Shown one piece after another: positions 12,262 to 25,674 of a stretch of 64,000 nucleotides of DNA; positions within the stretch are counted from its first letter, which is position 1, and each line of letters begins with the position of its first letter. The DNA is from Sindora glabra. Taxonomy: Eukaryota > Streptophyta > Magnoliopsida > Fabales > Fabaceae. The DNA lies in contig CM035230.1 of the NCBI GenBank assembly GCA_020226215.1, positions 24,037,883 to 24,101,882 on the forward strand, in the 5' to 3' direction. A program made the position numbers and the translations under genes. The notes below the pieces were generated by a model. That model worked only from the letters and a program-made list of their open reading frames with translations, ran no database searches and was not told the DNA's origin.

Positions 12262-12736
12262 AAAATTAAAAAACTTTTAGCGGCGACAAATGTCGTCGCT
12301 ATAGGTTAGAAGTCGTCGTTGAAGATGAGACTTTCAGCGATGACTATTGTCATCGCTTAAAGGCTAATCTTCAGCGACGACAATAGCCGCCGCTGAAAGC
12401 CTGACCTTCAGCGACGACAATTGTCGTCGCTGAAAGCCTGACCTTCAGCGACGACTATTGTCATCGCTGAAAGTCCTATCTTCAGCGACGACTTCTGACC
12501 TATAGCGACGACTATTGTCGCCGCTAAAAATTAAATTTCATTTTTTTAAATTTGAAATTATTTTTTGCAACGACTTTGTCGTCACAAAAGGTCTATCTTT
12601 TAACGACGACAATTAGATCTCTTCAGGCACGAACCTACACCGACGACATTTTTAACGACGACTTTTTCTTTTGCGACGATCGAAAACTTTTTAGCGACGA
12701 CAAATGTCGCCGCTAAAAGTCTTTTTTGCTGTAGTG
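12262..12736. repeat. CACTA 3' subterminal repeat array and terminus
   Basis: About 475 bp contains more than a dozen copies of AGCGACGAC or its complement GTCGTCGCT, often arranged as hairpins around a short AATTGT or TATTGT centre. One of them, 12407-12434, is a perfect 28-bp palindrome. The array ends in the inverted terminus at 12736. It is strikingly GC- and CpG-rich for this window. These are the likely binding sites of the element's DNA-binding protein. Confidence 0.9.
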
Positions 12737-12739
12737 ACA

Positions 12740-14669
12740 TAAGTTGTTTGTAGATAAAAATTCAGTAAGTGGATTATGTAAAATACCTAAACTTCCAATT
12801 GATTTAGTTAAAATGAAGAAATCTAGATAACTTGATCACAATCACTGCTACAAACCATTTGAATCCAACACTGCCTTTTTGGTTTGCACCAAAATACAAC
12901 CAGATAATGCACTCTTTTTTTCAACCAACATTGTCAATTAATTTTAGAAAAAGGACCACAAATGATGGGGAGTGTGCAGTTAACTTAGGTTTTAGAAGTA
13001 GTGATTTTATTTAAATAAAACTGTAATTAGTAGTAAGTCGATCAATCTATCATCAAAATCTACTTATTATCTTAATTCAACCTCAAATGCCACATAAGCC
13101 AAACATAATTGTCACTTTATTTAGGTTATGACACTTTAGCATTTTAAATTTAATTACTAAATTATTGGGTTCAATTTAAAATAATTCTAACAAAGCAATC
13201 CCCTACATGCACATGCATTTGAGGATTAATTAATATAAGTATGAATAAAAAACTATACTTGTAATTTTTAAAATTTTATTGAGTCGAAAAAAATTTATTC
13301 ATTAGTCAAATTGATTATATATATATATTATAAAATGTAAATTTTTACAAATTAAATTGTATTTTTTTCATTTTTTTGTTTCTTCATTTTCATTTTTTTC
13401 TTTCTTTCCTACTTTCTTAGTGTGGTGACTAGAAGTGTAAAATGCACAAAGTTACTTGTAAGTAGTTTGAAATTGACCCACAAAAAGTTTAATTTTAGTT
13501 AAATTTTAAATGAGTTAAATTTGAGTTTTTAATTATTCAACTCTAATTATTCATAAATCTAAACAAGTTTTGTTATAAAATATATTTTTATATTATATTT
13601 AATTAATATAAATATAAGATATAAATAATATAATATATAAAATTTATATTATTAAGGCATAAATAAATATAAATAATATATATTAAACAAGAAGTCAAGC
13701 TTAATTAAGATAGTTTGGGTTTTGTAATTTAGATTTATGTTTGAGTTTGAATACTTTAAGTTTAATTAGAACTTAGATTATATAATGTGCTACTCATTTA
13801 AAGTTGAATAAGTTCATATTTTGAGCTTGGGCTATTTGACTTGATTTTTATTTATCCCTAGCAATGACCTTTGATTATTTTGTTTTCATTTATAAGCATT
13901 TTTATTCAAAGGCCCAATTAACTAAAGTTCAAATGAGTTATACCCTTTTCATTACTCTAACTTCTATCTATGTTGATTTATAGTAGTTCACCCCAATTCA
14001 ATTGCAATTCCGATTTAATAACTCTAGTCAGATTGATTATTTGACTACTTCATCCATTCAAATGACTAATTTGATCAAATTTTAAAGATGATGCCTAAAC
14101 TAGCTATAACTTTTTATTAAATGAAATTGAATAATATTATGAGTAGGTATTTAATTATTAAATTATTTTCTAATTTCAAAATAAATAAATTAAAATAAAA
14201 AATAAAAAATAAAAATTTTAATACATTAAATATAATTTAATAAGAAAAATATTCAATTTGTTAAAAGGTGAAATTTCTCGTAATGTTACCCAATAACTAC
14301 TACCACATCTAAAAATCATTAAAATTAACGTTGTACCTTTTTAAATATAATCTCAACTGGTTGTTATAGTATTAATCGATACAGCCCTACAAAAACGTCT
14401 AAATAGTATTAATTGAGAGACAACGTTAGTACGAGATCTAAAATGGATGTTACATTCAATAAAATAAAATTTTGGAAAATATTAATTAGCTTTCTGAACA
14501 CGAGGACACAAATAGTACATGGATGTATAGACAATCAGACATATGCCAGGCCAAGAAGGGGATGAAACTAACAGCCTGGGTTCGGAGTTTCTGATTCCCG
14601 CGAGGTCAAGAATGTAAAATGACAAAAACTTGCACGGTAAAAGCACCAGCTTTCAACACCATCGTAGCC
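12740..14669. other. AT-rich intergenic DNA, no gene seen
   Basis: No convincing coding or RNA feature was found. A short stretch of higher GC at 14500-14665 is not identifiable. Confidence 0.5.
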
Positions 14670-15422
14670 TAAGAGTGCAAATAGATTAGATGGCCTATCA
14701 GGAACTTATAACCTAATCTAATTTTGGTTTAATTTGACTTGACTTATTTAATTAAATGAATCAGATTAAGATCTATATAGAAATTTTTTTAATTAAATAG
14801 GTTAGGCTTTTTTATTTTAAACCTAGCTTATAAGCCTATTAAGCCAGCCTATTTAATATTTTTTTATTAAATTTATTTACTATAAAGGCAATGACATATA
14901 ATTTTTTTTTAGGCCCATTATATAGATTAAATATTTTAAATATTATATAATTTATGATGAACTAATTTACCTTTATTGTTAACTTTTGATGTTATGACAA
15001 CTTGATATTATTTTACTTTTAATTAAATATTGAATATTTAAATTAGTAATTTTATGTTATGAATATATAGATTTATTTCTTTATTAATTAATTCTTGTAT
15101 AAAATTTTATATTAATTTTAGTATTATTAGGGTCATTTTAAAAATATATTAATACAAATTTATATAAGTTATTAACTTATTTAAGACCTTTTTATAATAG
15201 ACATTTTAAGTCTTAAGTTGTTGGTATCTTTAAAAATTTGTATTTTAAAATAGGCTTTTAAATATGTTAACAGGTTAGGCTAAACTTTTAAAACATATTA
15301 GGTTCAAACTTAAAATAAAACTTTATATAGATTAATAGATTAGACTCAGATTAATATTTTATAATACAAGCCCAATCTATTTAAAGTAAAACCTAACTCA
15401 ACCTAACTAATTTGTACCCCTA
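14670..15422. mobile_element. hAT-like non-autonomous element, copy 1
   Basis: This 753-bp stretch starts TAAGAGTGCAAATAGATTAG and ends with the complement of TAGGGGTACAAATTAGTT, imperfect terminal inverted repeats of hAT type. It is alignable over its whole length with 18273-19031, both ends included. No reading frame is present. The 8 bp on either side (TCGTAGCC and CTTAAAAG) do not match, so the target duplication has decayed or the copy was rearranged. Confidence 0.7.
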
Positions 15423-18264
15423 CTTAAAAGAAGCGGTAATTACCAATCGAAAGTAACATGAAACCTGACAAAAGGAAGGTACCCCTCAAGGATAGACTAG
15501 CAAATATATATATTTATATTTATGAAGTAATATCGTTTACCGTTCATAAGGGCAGATAAACCCAAATTTACATCGGAATACGATCAAACTAGATTAGATA
15601 TACTCTATAAGCAAAGCTTGACTCCTCCAATCATATATAACATAAAAAAAATTTAAGAAGAAATTGCAAACTCGCAATTAAAATAGAAAATATAATTATA
15701 AAAATATCGGATTCAGAATTAGATTTATTTAAGAATATATAACGGATGCAAATTTCACGAGTCAAATGAGACAAACAATACACAAAAAGAATTTTTTGCA
15801 GTATTAGACTATTAGAAGTTATTTTATTCATATGCAAAGTAATTTTTTAAGTTGAATTTTATTAGAAGTATATTTCTTTGTGAATTTTTTGAGAAATACT
15901 TAAAATTATTTCATTAATACCAAAAAATTAATATTTTTCAAAAATTAAGTTCTTGTATTTTATTTGACTTAACTTTGAATTTTTTAATTATTGTCAAAAT
16001 AACTAGAATACCCTTCAAAATTGATATTAAAAAATATAAAATATTGATAAAATTTAATTATTTTTAGATTATAATTTTAATATTTTTTATCATAATTTTT
16101 TAAAAAAATTTAATTTAATAAAAAATAAAAAATTAGATGTCCTTTATCTTTTATATATACATCTTAATTATCTTAATATAATTAAAACAAGATATAATTT
16201 TAAAGAAGAGAAAATATTAGTTAATTAATTTTATTAACTTAGATAAGAATTACATAATTTTTTATTTTTATTATTGTATATTAATTTAATAAATAATAGA
16301 TATATTAAATATAAAATGATAAATAAAATAATAAAATAGATATATATAATAAATATAATTATATTCAAAATTAAATTTATATTATAATTATATGCATGAT
16401 TATATATGTAATTTATATCTATGATGTAATATTTAATATTTATTTTATACAAATTTTATATAATACTAATTCTATTTGTTATATAATTAATAAAATAATT
16501 ATATTTAATAAAATAAAACAGACTGATTCACCATGATTCAAGCAGACCGGCTTTCATACAAGCTCGGCTCGCTGACTGATCTGGGATTTGTATTATATAA
16601 AATTAATACTAATTTTATATAATACAAATTTTATATAAATTGAATTTATATAATTAATACAAATTTTATATAATTCCCTATGGAATTGTAAATAGAGTTT
16701 GAAGTCAAGCGTACAAATATAAAAACAAAAAATCCCATTGACTGCTAATATGATCCTTTTAGATGCACTGTAAGGTATTTTTGGTAAAAATTTTAAATCG
16801 TATCTAAATGACTCCTTTTGACCTGACTGGAAAATTGAGCTACACACAATTCATAAAAAGAAATATGCACGAATTATCTTAGACACCGCGTTCCTATTAA
16901 ATAGATCAAGACTATAAAAATTACACTTCCGAGGTTAATTATATTATTTTTAGATATTATTATTCAAATATTATTGATTAATAATATGTAAATTATTTTA
17001 TTTAATAATTAATTAAACATAGATAATAAATTAATAATTATTTATTACTAATTATGATAAAAAATTAAACTAACCCAAAATTAATTATTATTCTAACAAA
17101 TTAATACAAATTTTATATAATACTAATTCTATTTGTTTCTTTTTAAGTGGGCCAGGCTATAATTCCCTGTTACGGATTTGGGATAAATTCCTCTGTTTTG
17201 GCGGAGCTATACTTACCGTTAGATAAATGGTGCTGCAACCAAAAGTGAAAATAAAAGGTCAGTAATATTCACCTGATACGGGAGCACGTGCGAACATTAT
17301 GCTTTCACTTGATAAGAGAACAAAACGGCAAAATTGTAAAATAACCCGCTAAATAAAATTCAATTTATTATTTTTTTGTGAATAATTTCTTGTTTCAATA
17401 AATTTCTTTTTACTTAGTTGCAACATAGATAATTTAAATTAGATAAATGAAAATAATAAAAGTAATTTAATATAAAATTTCAATTAAACATAGTATTTAA
17501 TTTTTTTATTTATAAAAGTGATGATTATTAAATCTTTCAAATTTTATGACTAGTACTGCTAATTTTTTATTTTTATTATAATTATTTATCCCTTTATTTA
17601 TTTATAATATTAAAATAAATAAAAATATTAAAATTGATTGTTAAATTTTACTTAAATAATATCAAATATATACTTTATTTTTAGTCATATTATTTCTTTT
17701 CACCATTTATTTTATTGTTATATGTGAAGAGAGAATGAATAACTATAACAAAAATAAAAAAATTAATAATGATAATTATAAAATTTAATTAGGTAGTTAT
17801 AAAATCATATTATATAATATGATTAAATGCAGCACATAAGTATAAAAGTATTTTACCAAATCATATATATATAATTTTTAATAGATGTGATTGAATAATT
17901 TTAATTTAACGATTTATGAAATTATCATGTTATTCTAAATTTTGAAATTCTTTAACCATTGTAAAATTCACCTAGCATAGTTATTAGTCATATAAAAAGG
18001 CAATTGTAATCACAAATTATGGATAATAAACATCCCATTTACAAGAAAGCTATTTAAAATGACATTTTATTTCATTAAATTATTAGTTTGTTGGAGAATT
18101 TTTATTTTAAACAAGTCATACAACTTTCCTTTGATTTAGTCAAAATTACACAGACATCTTTTCTAGGTTCAAAATATAGAAGCTTCTACTTAATTTTATA
18201 AAAATACTAATGTTAGACCCATTTTAGAACATTTTGTTAAGAGACCATTCACTTTAACTATTAG
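15423..18264. other. AT-rich intergenic DNA, no gene seen
   Basis: There are no recognisable genes. A motif containing ACAAATTTTATATAATACTAATTCTA recurs in part or whole near 16450, 16600-16670 and 17100, so this stretch is probably built of old repeats. A short GC-richer patch at 16515-16590 is unidentified. Confidence 0.5.
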
Positions 18265-18272
18265 GTTATAGT

Positions 18273-19031
18273 TAAGGGTGCAAATGGGTCGGGCGGCCTA
18301 TCGAGGGCCTATGGCCCGACCTAATCAAGGCATAACTCAACTCGACCTATTTAACTAAATGAGTCAGGTTAAGGCCAGTATAAAAGCCTTTTTAATTAAA
18401 CAGGCCAAACTTTTTTATTTTAAGTTTAACCTACAGGCCTATCGGGCCGACCTATTTAATATTTTTTACTTAAATTTATTTACTATAAAAGTAATGACAT
18501 ATAAACTTTTATTTTAAAGTCCATTATATAGATTAAATATTTTGAATGTTTGTTATATAATTTATGGTGAATTAATTTACCTTTGTTGTTAATCTTTAAT
18601 GTTATAACAATTTAATGTTATTTTACTTTTAATTAAATATTGAATATTTAAATTAGTAATTTTATGTTAAAAGTATATGGATTTATTTCTTTATTAATTA
18701 GTTCTTATATAACATTTTAAATTAATTTTAGTATTATTAGGAGTATTTTAAGAATATATTGATATAATTTTATATAAGTTATTAGCTTATTTAAGGTCTT
18801 TTTATAATAAGCCTTTTAAGTCTTAAGTTGTTAGCCTATTTAAAAGCTTGTATTTAAAACAGGCTTTTAAATAGTCTAACAAGCCAAGTCAAGTTTTTAA
18901 AATAGGCCAAGCTCGAGCCTGAAATAAAGCTTTATATAGACTAATAAGTCAGGTTCGAGTCAATATTTTGTAATACAGGCCTAACCTATTTAAGACAAAT
19001 CCTAACTTGGTCCAGCCCATTTGTGCCTCTA
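18273..19031. mobile_element. hAT-like non-autonomous element, copy 2, with 8-bp target duplication
   Basis: The element is 759 bp, starts TAAGGGTGCAAATGGGTC and ends with the complement of TAGAGGCACAAATGGGCT. It is flanked by identical 8-bp direct repeats GTTATAGT (18265-18272 and 19032-19039). An 8-bp duplication and TA(G)GGGTG-type ends are characteristic of the hAT superfamily. It has no coding capacity, so it must have been moved by a transposase encoded elsewhere. It is related throughout to 14670-15422. Confidence 0.85.
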
Positions 19032-19039
19032 GTTATAGT

Positions 19040-22000
19040 CAATAGTGAAAATGATTATTTTATAATGAAATTATCTTTCGTTTATTTCATGAGTTTGGAA
19101 TTGTATTTTGAAATATTTTTTCCCCTACCAGAAGAAACATTCATGTGACAAAAAAGAAACTGAGTTAATTTTTATTCTTTATTGTTGGAAATGTTTAATT
19201 TATGAAAATATGTCTAACAAGAAGTTTTTTCCTTCAAAAATTAATGTGTGTTATACATCCATAAAATTAATAATTTTGCAATTAATTTATAAACATATAT
19301 AACTCATAAATCTAATATTAATTTTAATATTTTAATAAAAATTGATTATTGATTTTAATAATAATTTACTTATTCAGTTAATTCATTAAATAAATACAAG
19401 TAAAAAAATATAATAAAAAATTTGCATTGTATGTAATTTAATTAAAAATTTATAATATATATAATTTAAAAATATAAAAAAATTAACGTAAATAAAAAGA
19501 ATTAAAAATGGAAAAAATCAAGTTGAAGTAAAGTTTAATGCTCTTCATTGCTATTAAAAAATCAATTACAAAGTTTTAAAATGGCTCCATCATTTTAAAA
19601 CGTTGTAATTGATAATATTTTTTCTCTTAATTTAATTAATACTAAATAATTAATTGAGTATAAATTCAATGCGCTATGTCATAATAATTTTTAACAATTT
19701 TTATTGATATAACAATATATCGTTAGATATTTATATAAAATTAATTTATGCAGATGATAAATAAAATTTAAATTTTTATTAATTTATAAATTGACTAGTA
19801 AAATTAATAAAAGTAATTATGTGAATAAATAATTGTCTTATTTACAAATTTGAAGTAATCTAGAATTTCCTTTCGTAACATAAATTTTAATTTTTTCTAT
19901 ATAATTTGAAAAATCACATAAAAAAATTGTGTGCATCTCACGAGGCGCAAATTCTAAGCCTACTGATCTCCTTTCACTCTTCCTTGGCTTATGTCTCCAA
20001 CTCTTCCAATTCAACCAACCAGATGCAACGAACGGATTCCAAATTAACTTTTATTTAAATTAAAGATTATTTATATAAAAGATTTATATGAATGTCATAT
20101 TATAAATAAAAAAGTTATACAAATGTTCAAATTTAACTCTTGATATTTATATTATAAAAACATATTTAGATTTATAAATTATTATTTTATTAAATATAAG
20201 TTCTTTTACAATTTAAATCTTTAACTGAATAAAAATATCCAATATAAAAATTATAACAAAGAGTAAACAGAAATCAATCAAATAAAAATTCTCCTCGTTT
20301 TTTCCTTATTAATTATTTGTGAATTATATTGAAAGAATAATTAATTTAAAGAAGCTTCTTTTAATGAATACAAAAAGGCATCATATAATAATTATATATA
20401 TGATTTTATTAATTTAATATTTTATGAAAAATATGTATATGATGAAAAAATATAATTATAAATCACTTAAATCACATTTTATAGAATTAATATTTGCTCA
20501 TAGAAAAAATTATTATTATTATAAGGATCTAATTTAGAAATTAAATTCAACAAAAATTTTAATTTTTTAGTGCTCTTGAGTCACTATATAATATAATGAA
20601 ATATGAATTATTTATGTTCAAATAAAAGAGTATTTTTAGTATAATATGTTGCATAATAAAAATTTGCAATCATAATTATAGGCATATTAATTAGACATAT
20701 TTATTTTTAAAATAAAAATTTTTAATGGTAATAATGTTAATAAAAGAAAAAAAAGAGTACATTAATTGTTTAGAAGAAAGTTACATAGAACATAGTGATG
20801 ATGATGATAACAAAAAAGAGAAAGAGGATATTAATTATTCAACATAAAACCGTAAAAAATATTGATAAAAATTAAATACATAAATTCAATTAAGTTAGAT
20901 CTTTAATTTATTTAAAATATTTTTATGATAAAAGGAAAATATATTGTATTATACTTTATTACTCAATAATATTGTGCTTAAATTGTAAATAATATGGCAG
21001 ATAAAAAATAGAAAAAATATACATTCAGATAGATAAAAAGAAGATAAATATTTTAAATGAGTTGTAAATTAAATTACTAGGAATAGATTGATTCCTATCT
21101 AGAATTTTATGCGAAATCACACTATTTTAAACTATCAAATTATCTAAATTGAGCTCCTCCCTTCTGTTAATTTGTTGTTTAATTTATTATATAATTTTAC
21201 TGTACAATTATTTCATCCAATATCTTTGATCATTACTTTGTAAATTTACTTTAGTGTGGAATTTAAAAAAAAATTATTGCAATATGAAGCATAAAACTTC
21301 TGCTGATGTGAATAGTCCAAATTTTATTCAAACTCTTCCCAGAAAGGCGCTGACATGAGACGAGACTTTTTCGATGAATTTGAAATCTGAACGATTGATC
21401 TTTCTTGTTGGAACATTTGGGTAGCAAATAAAAATAATAAGAGTTGGGGGACTACTTAACAAAATCGGTCATGGCATAAAAGCAATTGGTAATAAGACAA
21501 ATGTTAGAATTTCATTTGTTAATATATCTAGGGTGAGTTACCTAGAAACAGTTTTAGGGTATTGTAGTCATTCGCTTTTAAATTTCAAAGCTCTTGAACC
21601 ATGCCTTCCTGTATTATGTAAATTTTTTTTTTAGAAGAAAGTTAGAAGCCTATAGCTTACTGCATTTAAAGGCAACGTATTGTGTTTAAAAACAAATAAA
21701 ATCCGTTCCCCTCTGACTCAATTGCCAAATCCAATTAACTAATGTAAATCAAATTTTAAAACATTTAAAATTTTTTTTGACTCAAATATTCGAAAAAAAA
21801 AAACTTAAAAGGCAAAAGGAAAAGGACAAATGCTTAATAATAATTCTGATTATTGTTAAGCATTAAATATATTTTTCAACTAAAAATAGAAATAAAATAT
21901 TAAATATTTTTTATTATTAAATATATTATTATTTATTATATTATTGCAAATAAAAATGAAGCATTTAATTTTATTAATTGAATATATGCATTTAATACTT

Positions 22001-25000
22001 AACAACAATTTCGAAATTCTTGTTAACATTTTCCAAAGGAAAGATAAAAAGGGATTGGTTCACTCATCCGTCCCGCACATCTCATTGAACTCTATGAAAT
22101 TAAGCGTATTTAAAAGTGGGTTTAAACTGACCAAATTCAATCCAATATCAAATCACAAAATTCGGCATCTTTTTCTTCTTTGTAGCCTTCATCAACATGT
22201 AATTCAATTATTCACAAATAGAAGTTGGCACCTTCTATCAAACCAAAAAAACAAAGAAGAAAAAAGGATAAAAAAGGCATCGTCCCCCTAAAATCTACAT
22301 CATACCAGGAATTCTCAGTTGGTTACTTGTTTGACATATACTCTTTTTATAATTAATTTTATTATTTAATAATTTTGTTAAAAATAATTATTTCAATTCA
22401 TTTGTAAACAAATTATTTTATTTGTATTATATTGAAAAATGCATAAAAATCAATTAAAAAATAGATTTTGATAATATAATAATAAATACAATGTTAGAGA
22501 AAGGGTAAATTATTTATATAATATATTTTTATATCAAATGAAATGAATTCTAATGAAATCTTTATGGATGAGTTTCATAATGGTAAAAATTTAATTAAAA
22601 TAGAAATTACAAATGAAATGAAAAGAAATAAAATTTCTTTTTATTTAAACCTAAACACCAAATTAAAAAGAAATTCATTTGAAAATGAAATGAAATGAAA
22701 TTCTATTTTTGATTATACTAAACAAAGGGATAGAATTTGGCCATAATCAAAGCCATAATTGAACTTGTTAAAATTAATGCAATAGCTTGAGAGAAAGGAA
22801 AGTGTTGATACTGATGGCGTTTAATTCACAGGATCTTATATTGCTAGAAAAGTATATATTTTCGGGAATGTGATTTCTGAAAATTTAATTAATGAGAATG
22901 TAATATTCTTATATTTGGTTCACTATAGATTTTTCTATAAATATTTTAATATCATATTTTTATTTCATGAGATCTGAGATACTCACCTTTCCCCATGAGA
23001 ATATTTTGAGAGGATGTTGGGTCAAAATGATTCTTGGGAATGTATCATTCCTAGATTTTTTTTTTTTAGACCTTGAATCAAATATAAAAATGTGATATTT
23101 CCTTAAATAAAACATTCTCGAAAATGTAAAAAATATTCCACGAACCAAACATAATAAAAATCTTCTTGTTAGAATTATAACACACTTTAGAGTTCTAAAG
23201 CATTTTACATAGAGGCAATAATTGCCAATTGGTAGGCATGGAACCCTGAAAAGAATAAATATGGGAGAAGAAAAATTAAATGCCACTGATCAGATATATA
23301 AAACTTGATTGAGAAATATCAGTAATAAATATTAGATGGTTTCAAATTGAGAATAGACTAACTTCAATAATAAAAAATCACAGGAATTTTAAAAGCTTCA
23401 GTTCAAGATATTCAAGATATATAGTGAAAGGAATTCTGTCATTAAATCAATGACAAACTACTGTTTCATTTGTTTTGTCAGTATATATTTCTATTAAAAA
23501 ATCTCGTTTGTTTAAATATAAAAAAAAAAATAATATATCATTTATATATTTTAATTAAAAAAATTATTGTACCTAATATCATGATATTGGGAAAAAAACA
23601 CCTTTTCTGAAATAAATAATAATATTTTCTATTACATTTTCTATATTTAATATTAAATAAATAGAATAATTTTCACTATTTTAACATTTTATAATTATAT
23701 TATTACAAAATATATTTTTAGTTAAATAGATAGAGGCTATGAGTGCAATCAAAATCTCTCGCCATTTTCATTTGTAAAGTTTTTTACCATTTGGTTATCT
23801 CATTCTATGTAACTTTACGCACCAAAGCATATAATATATGCACAAGTACGGAACTTACCAAAACATAGATTAAAGAACTTCCACGAGAAAATAGATGTAA
23901 AATGAGTCACCGGAGATGCCTATCCTGCAGCCAAATGTACGATAATTCAGAAACAATTTACTTCTAGCTCATTTCATTTGCTAAATATCTTTTTTGAGAA
24001 TTGCAAGAGAAAAAAAAACTGCACTTACATATTATCACTAAGAATCTGGTGTCCTACATATAAATTTAATCATCCACTGCATATTTGTCCATGTTTAATC
24101 ATCACTTTGAGAATGCACTTCAAACTAGTGAATTAGTACTAAGAAAATTAATATGACTTTTTCTAATTTTCTTCCTCTCCAAATAAAAACTCAATTTCAC
24201 ATAGGTATATGAACCAAAAATTAAAAAAATCGCATTGCTAATGATTTCCTTCCGCCCCATTTATACTCACATAAACATGTTATCTAAGCACCTCCTTTCC
24301 AGTTTTTTTTTATCAATTATGCTCTAACAAACGATCCTGAAGAACCTCTACCTAATGTTAACAAAAAATTCATTTAATTAAGCATACACAGCATAATTTT
24401 AAAAGGAAAACGAATGATTCAAACTAGTAATATGCTACAGCAGTCTAAAATAAATATTACTCAGTTCAACCACATCATTTGAATGTACTAGCTAAAAGAA
24501 AAAAAGTTGAACTGATAATGTAAACAAAATTTTTCAAAGATTCAAACAACGGTGTCAATTTTGAAGAATATGAAAAGGTCATCACCAGAGCTTCAATAAA
24601 CTCTTATTCATTTTCATATAATAAAAGAAAAACATATTCAACCATTAGTTTAAAAAAAAAAGAATCTCGTGCAAAGAGATCAAACATAATATGGTTACCT
24701 ATTCTTTTTATGAAGTTGAGTAGAATAGGAAACTCGCGCTCCATTGTTCGTTTCGCCTCCGTTTCGTTGTTATGATTAATCCATGTAAATGAGTGGAGTT
24801 GTTCATGAGAAGAGAGGAATACTTGTGGGGAAGTCCCATCAGGCTAATGTTGTCGGTCCATAAGGATTACAATCTTCATTGACTCATGCATGGGCAAGGA
24901 ACTACATTGCAACCTCTACTCCTTATATTAGTCCTTATTTCTTGGGGCGGACACTCTTTCAACAAGAAAATATTTTTTGTAAAAATAATTTCATTTACTT

Positions 25001-25670
25001 GATTTATAAAATAGTTAGATAATAGAAAAACTATATTTATTTAATGTTAGATAGGAGTAATATAGTAAAAAATAACATCTTATTTAAAAAAATTATTTTC
25101 TTTGCACTAATGTTGAAAATATGAACTTCTTTACTTAGCAAATATGATTTTACTATGGAAAATGTCTTTCAACAACACAAACAAATGGAGTCTTAATGGA
25201 TACAAATTCATAAGAGGAAGGCAAAAAGGCAATATATAGAAACTTGTTATGAAGATTTAAGACAATACCTTGTCATCTCCTTAGATGTCGTGCCGGTTCA
25301 CTCAATCTATCATACATGGGCTGAGCATTATTGGTCTGACCGGTCATGCAGATCTTCATAGTTGCCGGCCACTCATCCAATTCTCACATGGTGGATCTTC
25401 GCCATTAATGCATGTGAGCGAATGACCATCGTTGCCAAACTTAAATGACATGTGACAATCATCTATATCGGCCGACCACTTCACCACTCTCAGCTCTATT
25501 GGCTTAGCTACCAAACTGAACATTCACTCTATCAATTTACAGGTCTGCCAAAAATCTTTCATGATGTATTTAAACTTTGAATTAGACCCAGCAACCTCCA
25601 CCATTATGCTTTAGATGATTTCGCTTTGGCGTCTGCAGCTATTAAAGAGAGTTTTGTGCGTTTTCCTACA
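19040..25670. other. AT-rich intergenic DNA, no gene seen
   Basis: No gene was found over 6.6 kb. The stretch at 20860-21030 resembles units of the AT-rich repeat block at 50.6-53.5 kb (shared TTTAAAATATTTTTATGATAAAA followed by a related ATATT-rich segment). A patch at 25270-25640 has clearly higher GC than its surroundings but no recognised product. Confidence 0.5.
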
Positions 25671-25674
25671 GGAT

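Larger units (their letters stand above)
4234..12736 (+). mobile_element. Complete CACTA (En/Spm) DNA transposon, 8.5 kb
   Basis: The element begins CACTACAACAAAAA and ends with the inverted complement of CACTACAGCAAAAA, a 14-bp terminal inverted repeat with one mismatch. It is flanked on both sides by the 3-bp target duplication ACA (4231-4233 and 12737-12739), as expected for this superfamily. Subterminal GCGACGAC-type repeats lie inside both ends, short on the left (to about 4340) and long on the right (from about 12262). It carries two plus-strand genes: a TNP2-type transposase (6356-9966) and a second spliced gene (10124-11937). Both contain stop codons, so this copy is probably non-autonomous but could be moved in trans by an intact relative. 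Ends, target duplication and gene order agree, so the call is firm. Confidence 0.96.

Noticed and set aside
12262..12736. CRISPR-like array
   Set aside because: The repeats are palindromic, irregularly spaced subterminal motifs ending in a CACTA terminus with a target duplication, in a plant genome.
14670..15422. Target-site duplication for the first hAT-like copy
   Set aside because: The 8-bp flanks TCGTAGCC and CTTAAAAG do not match, and shifting the ends by a few bases gives no better pair.
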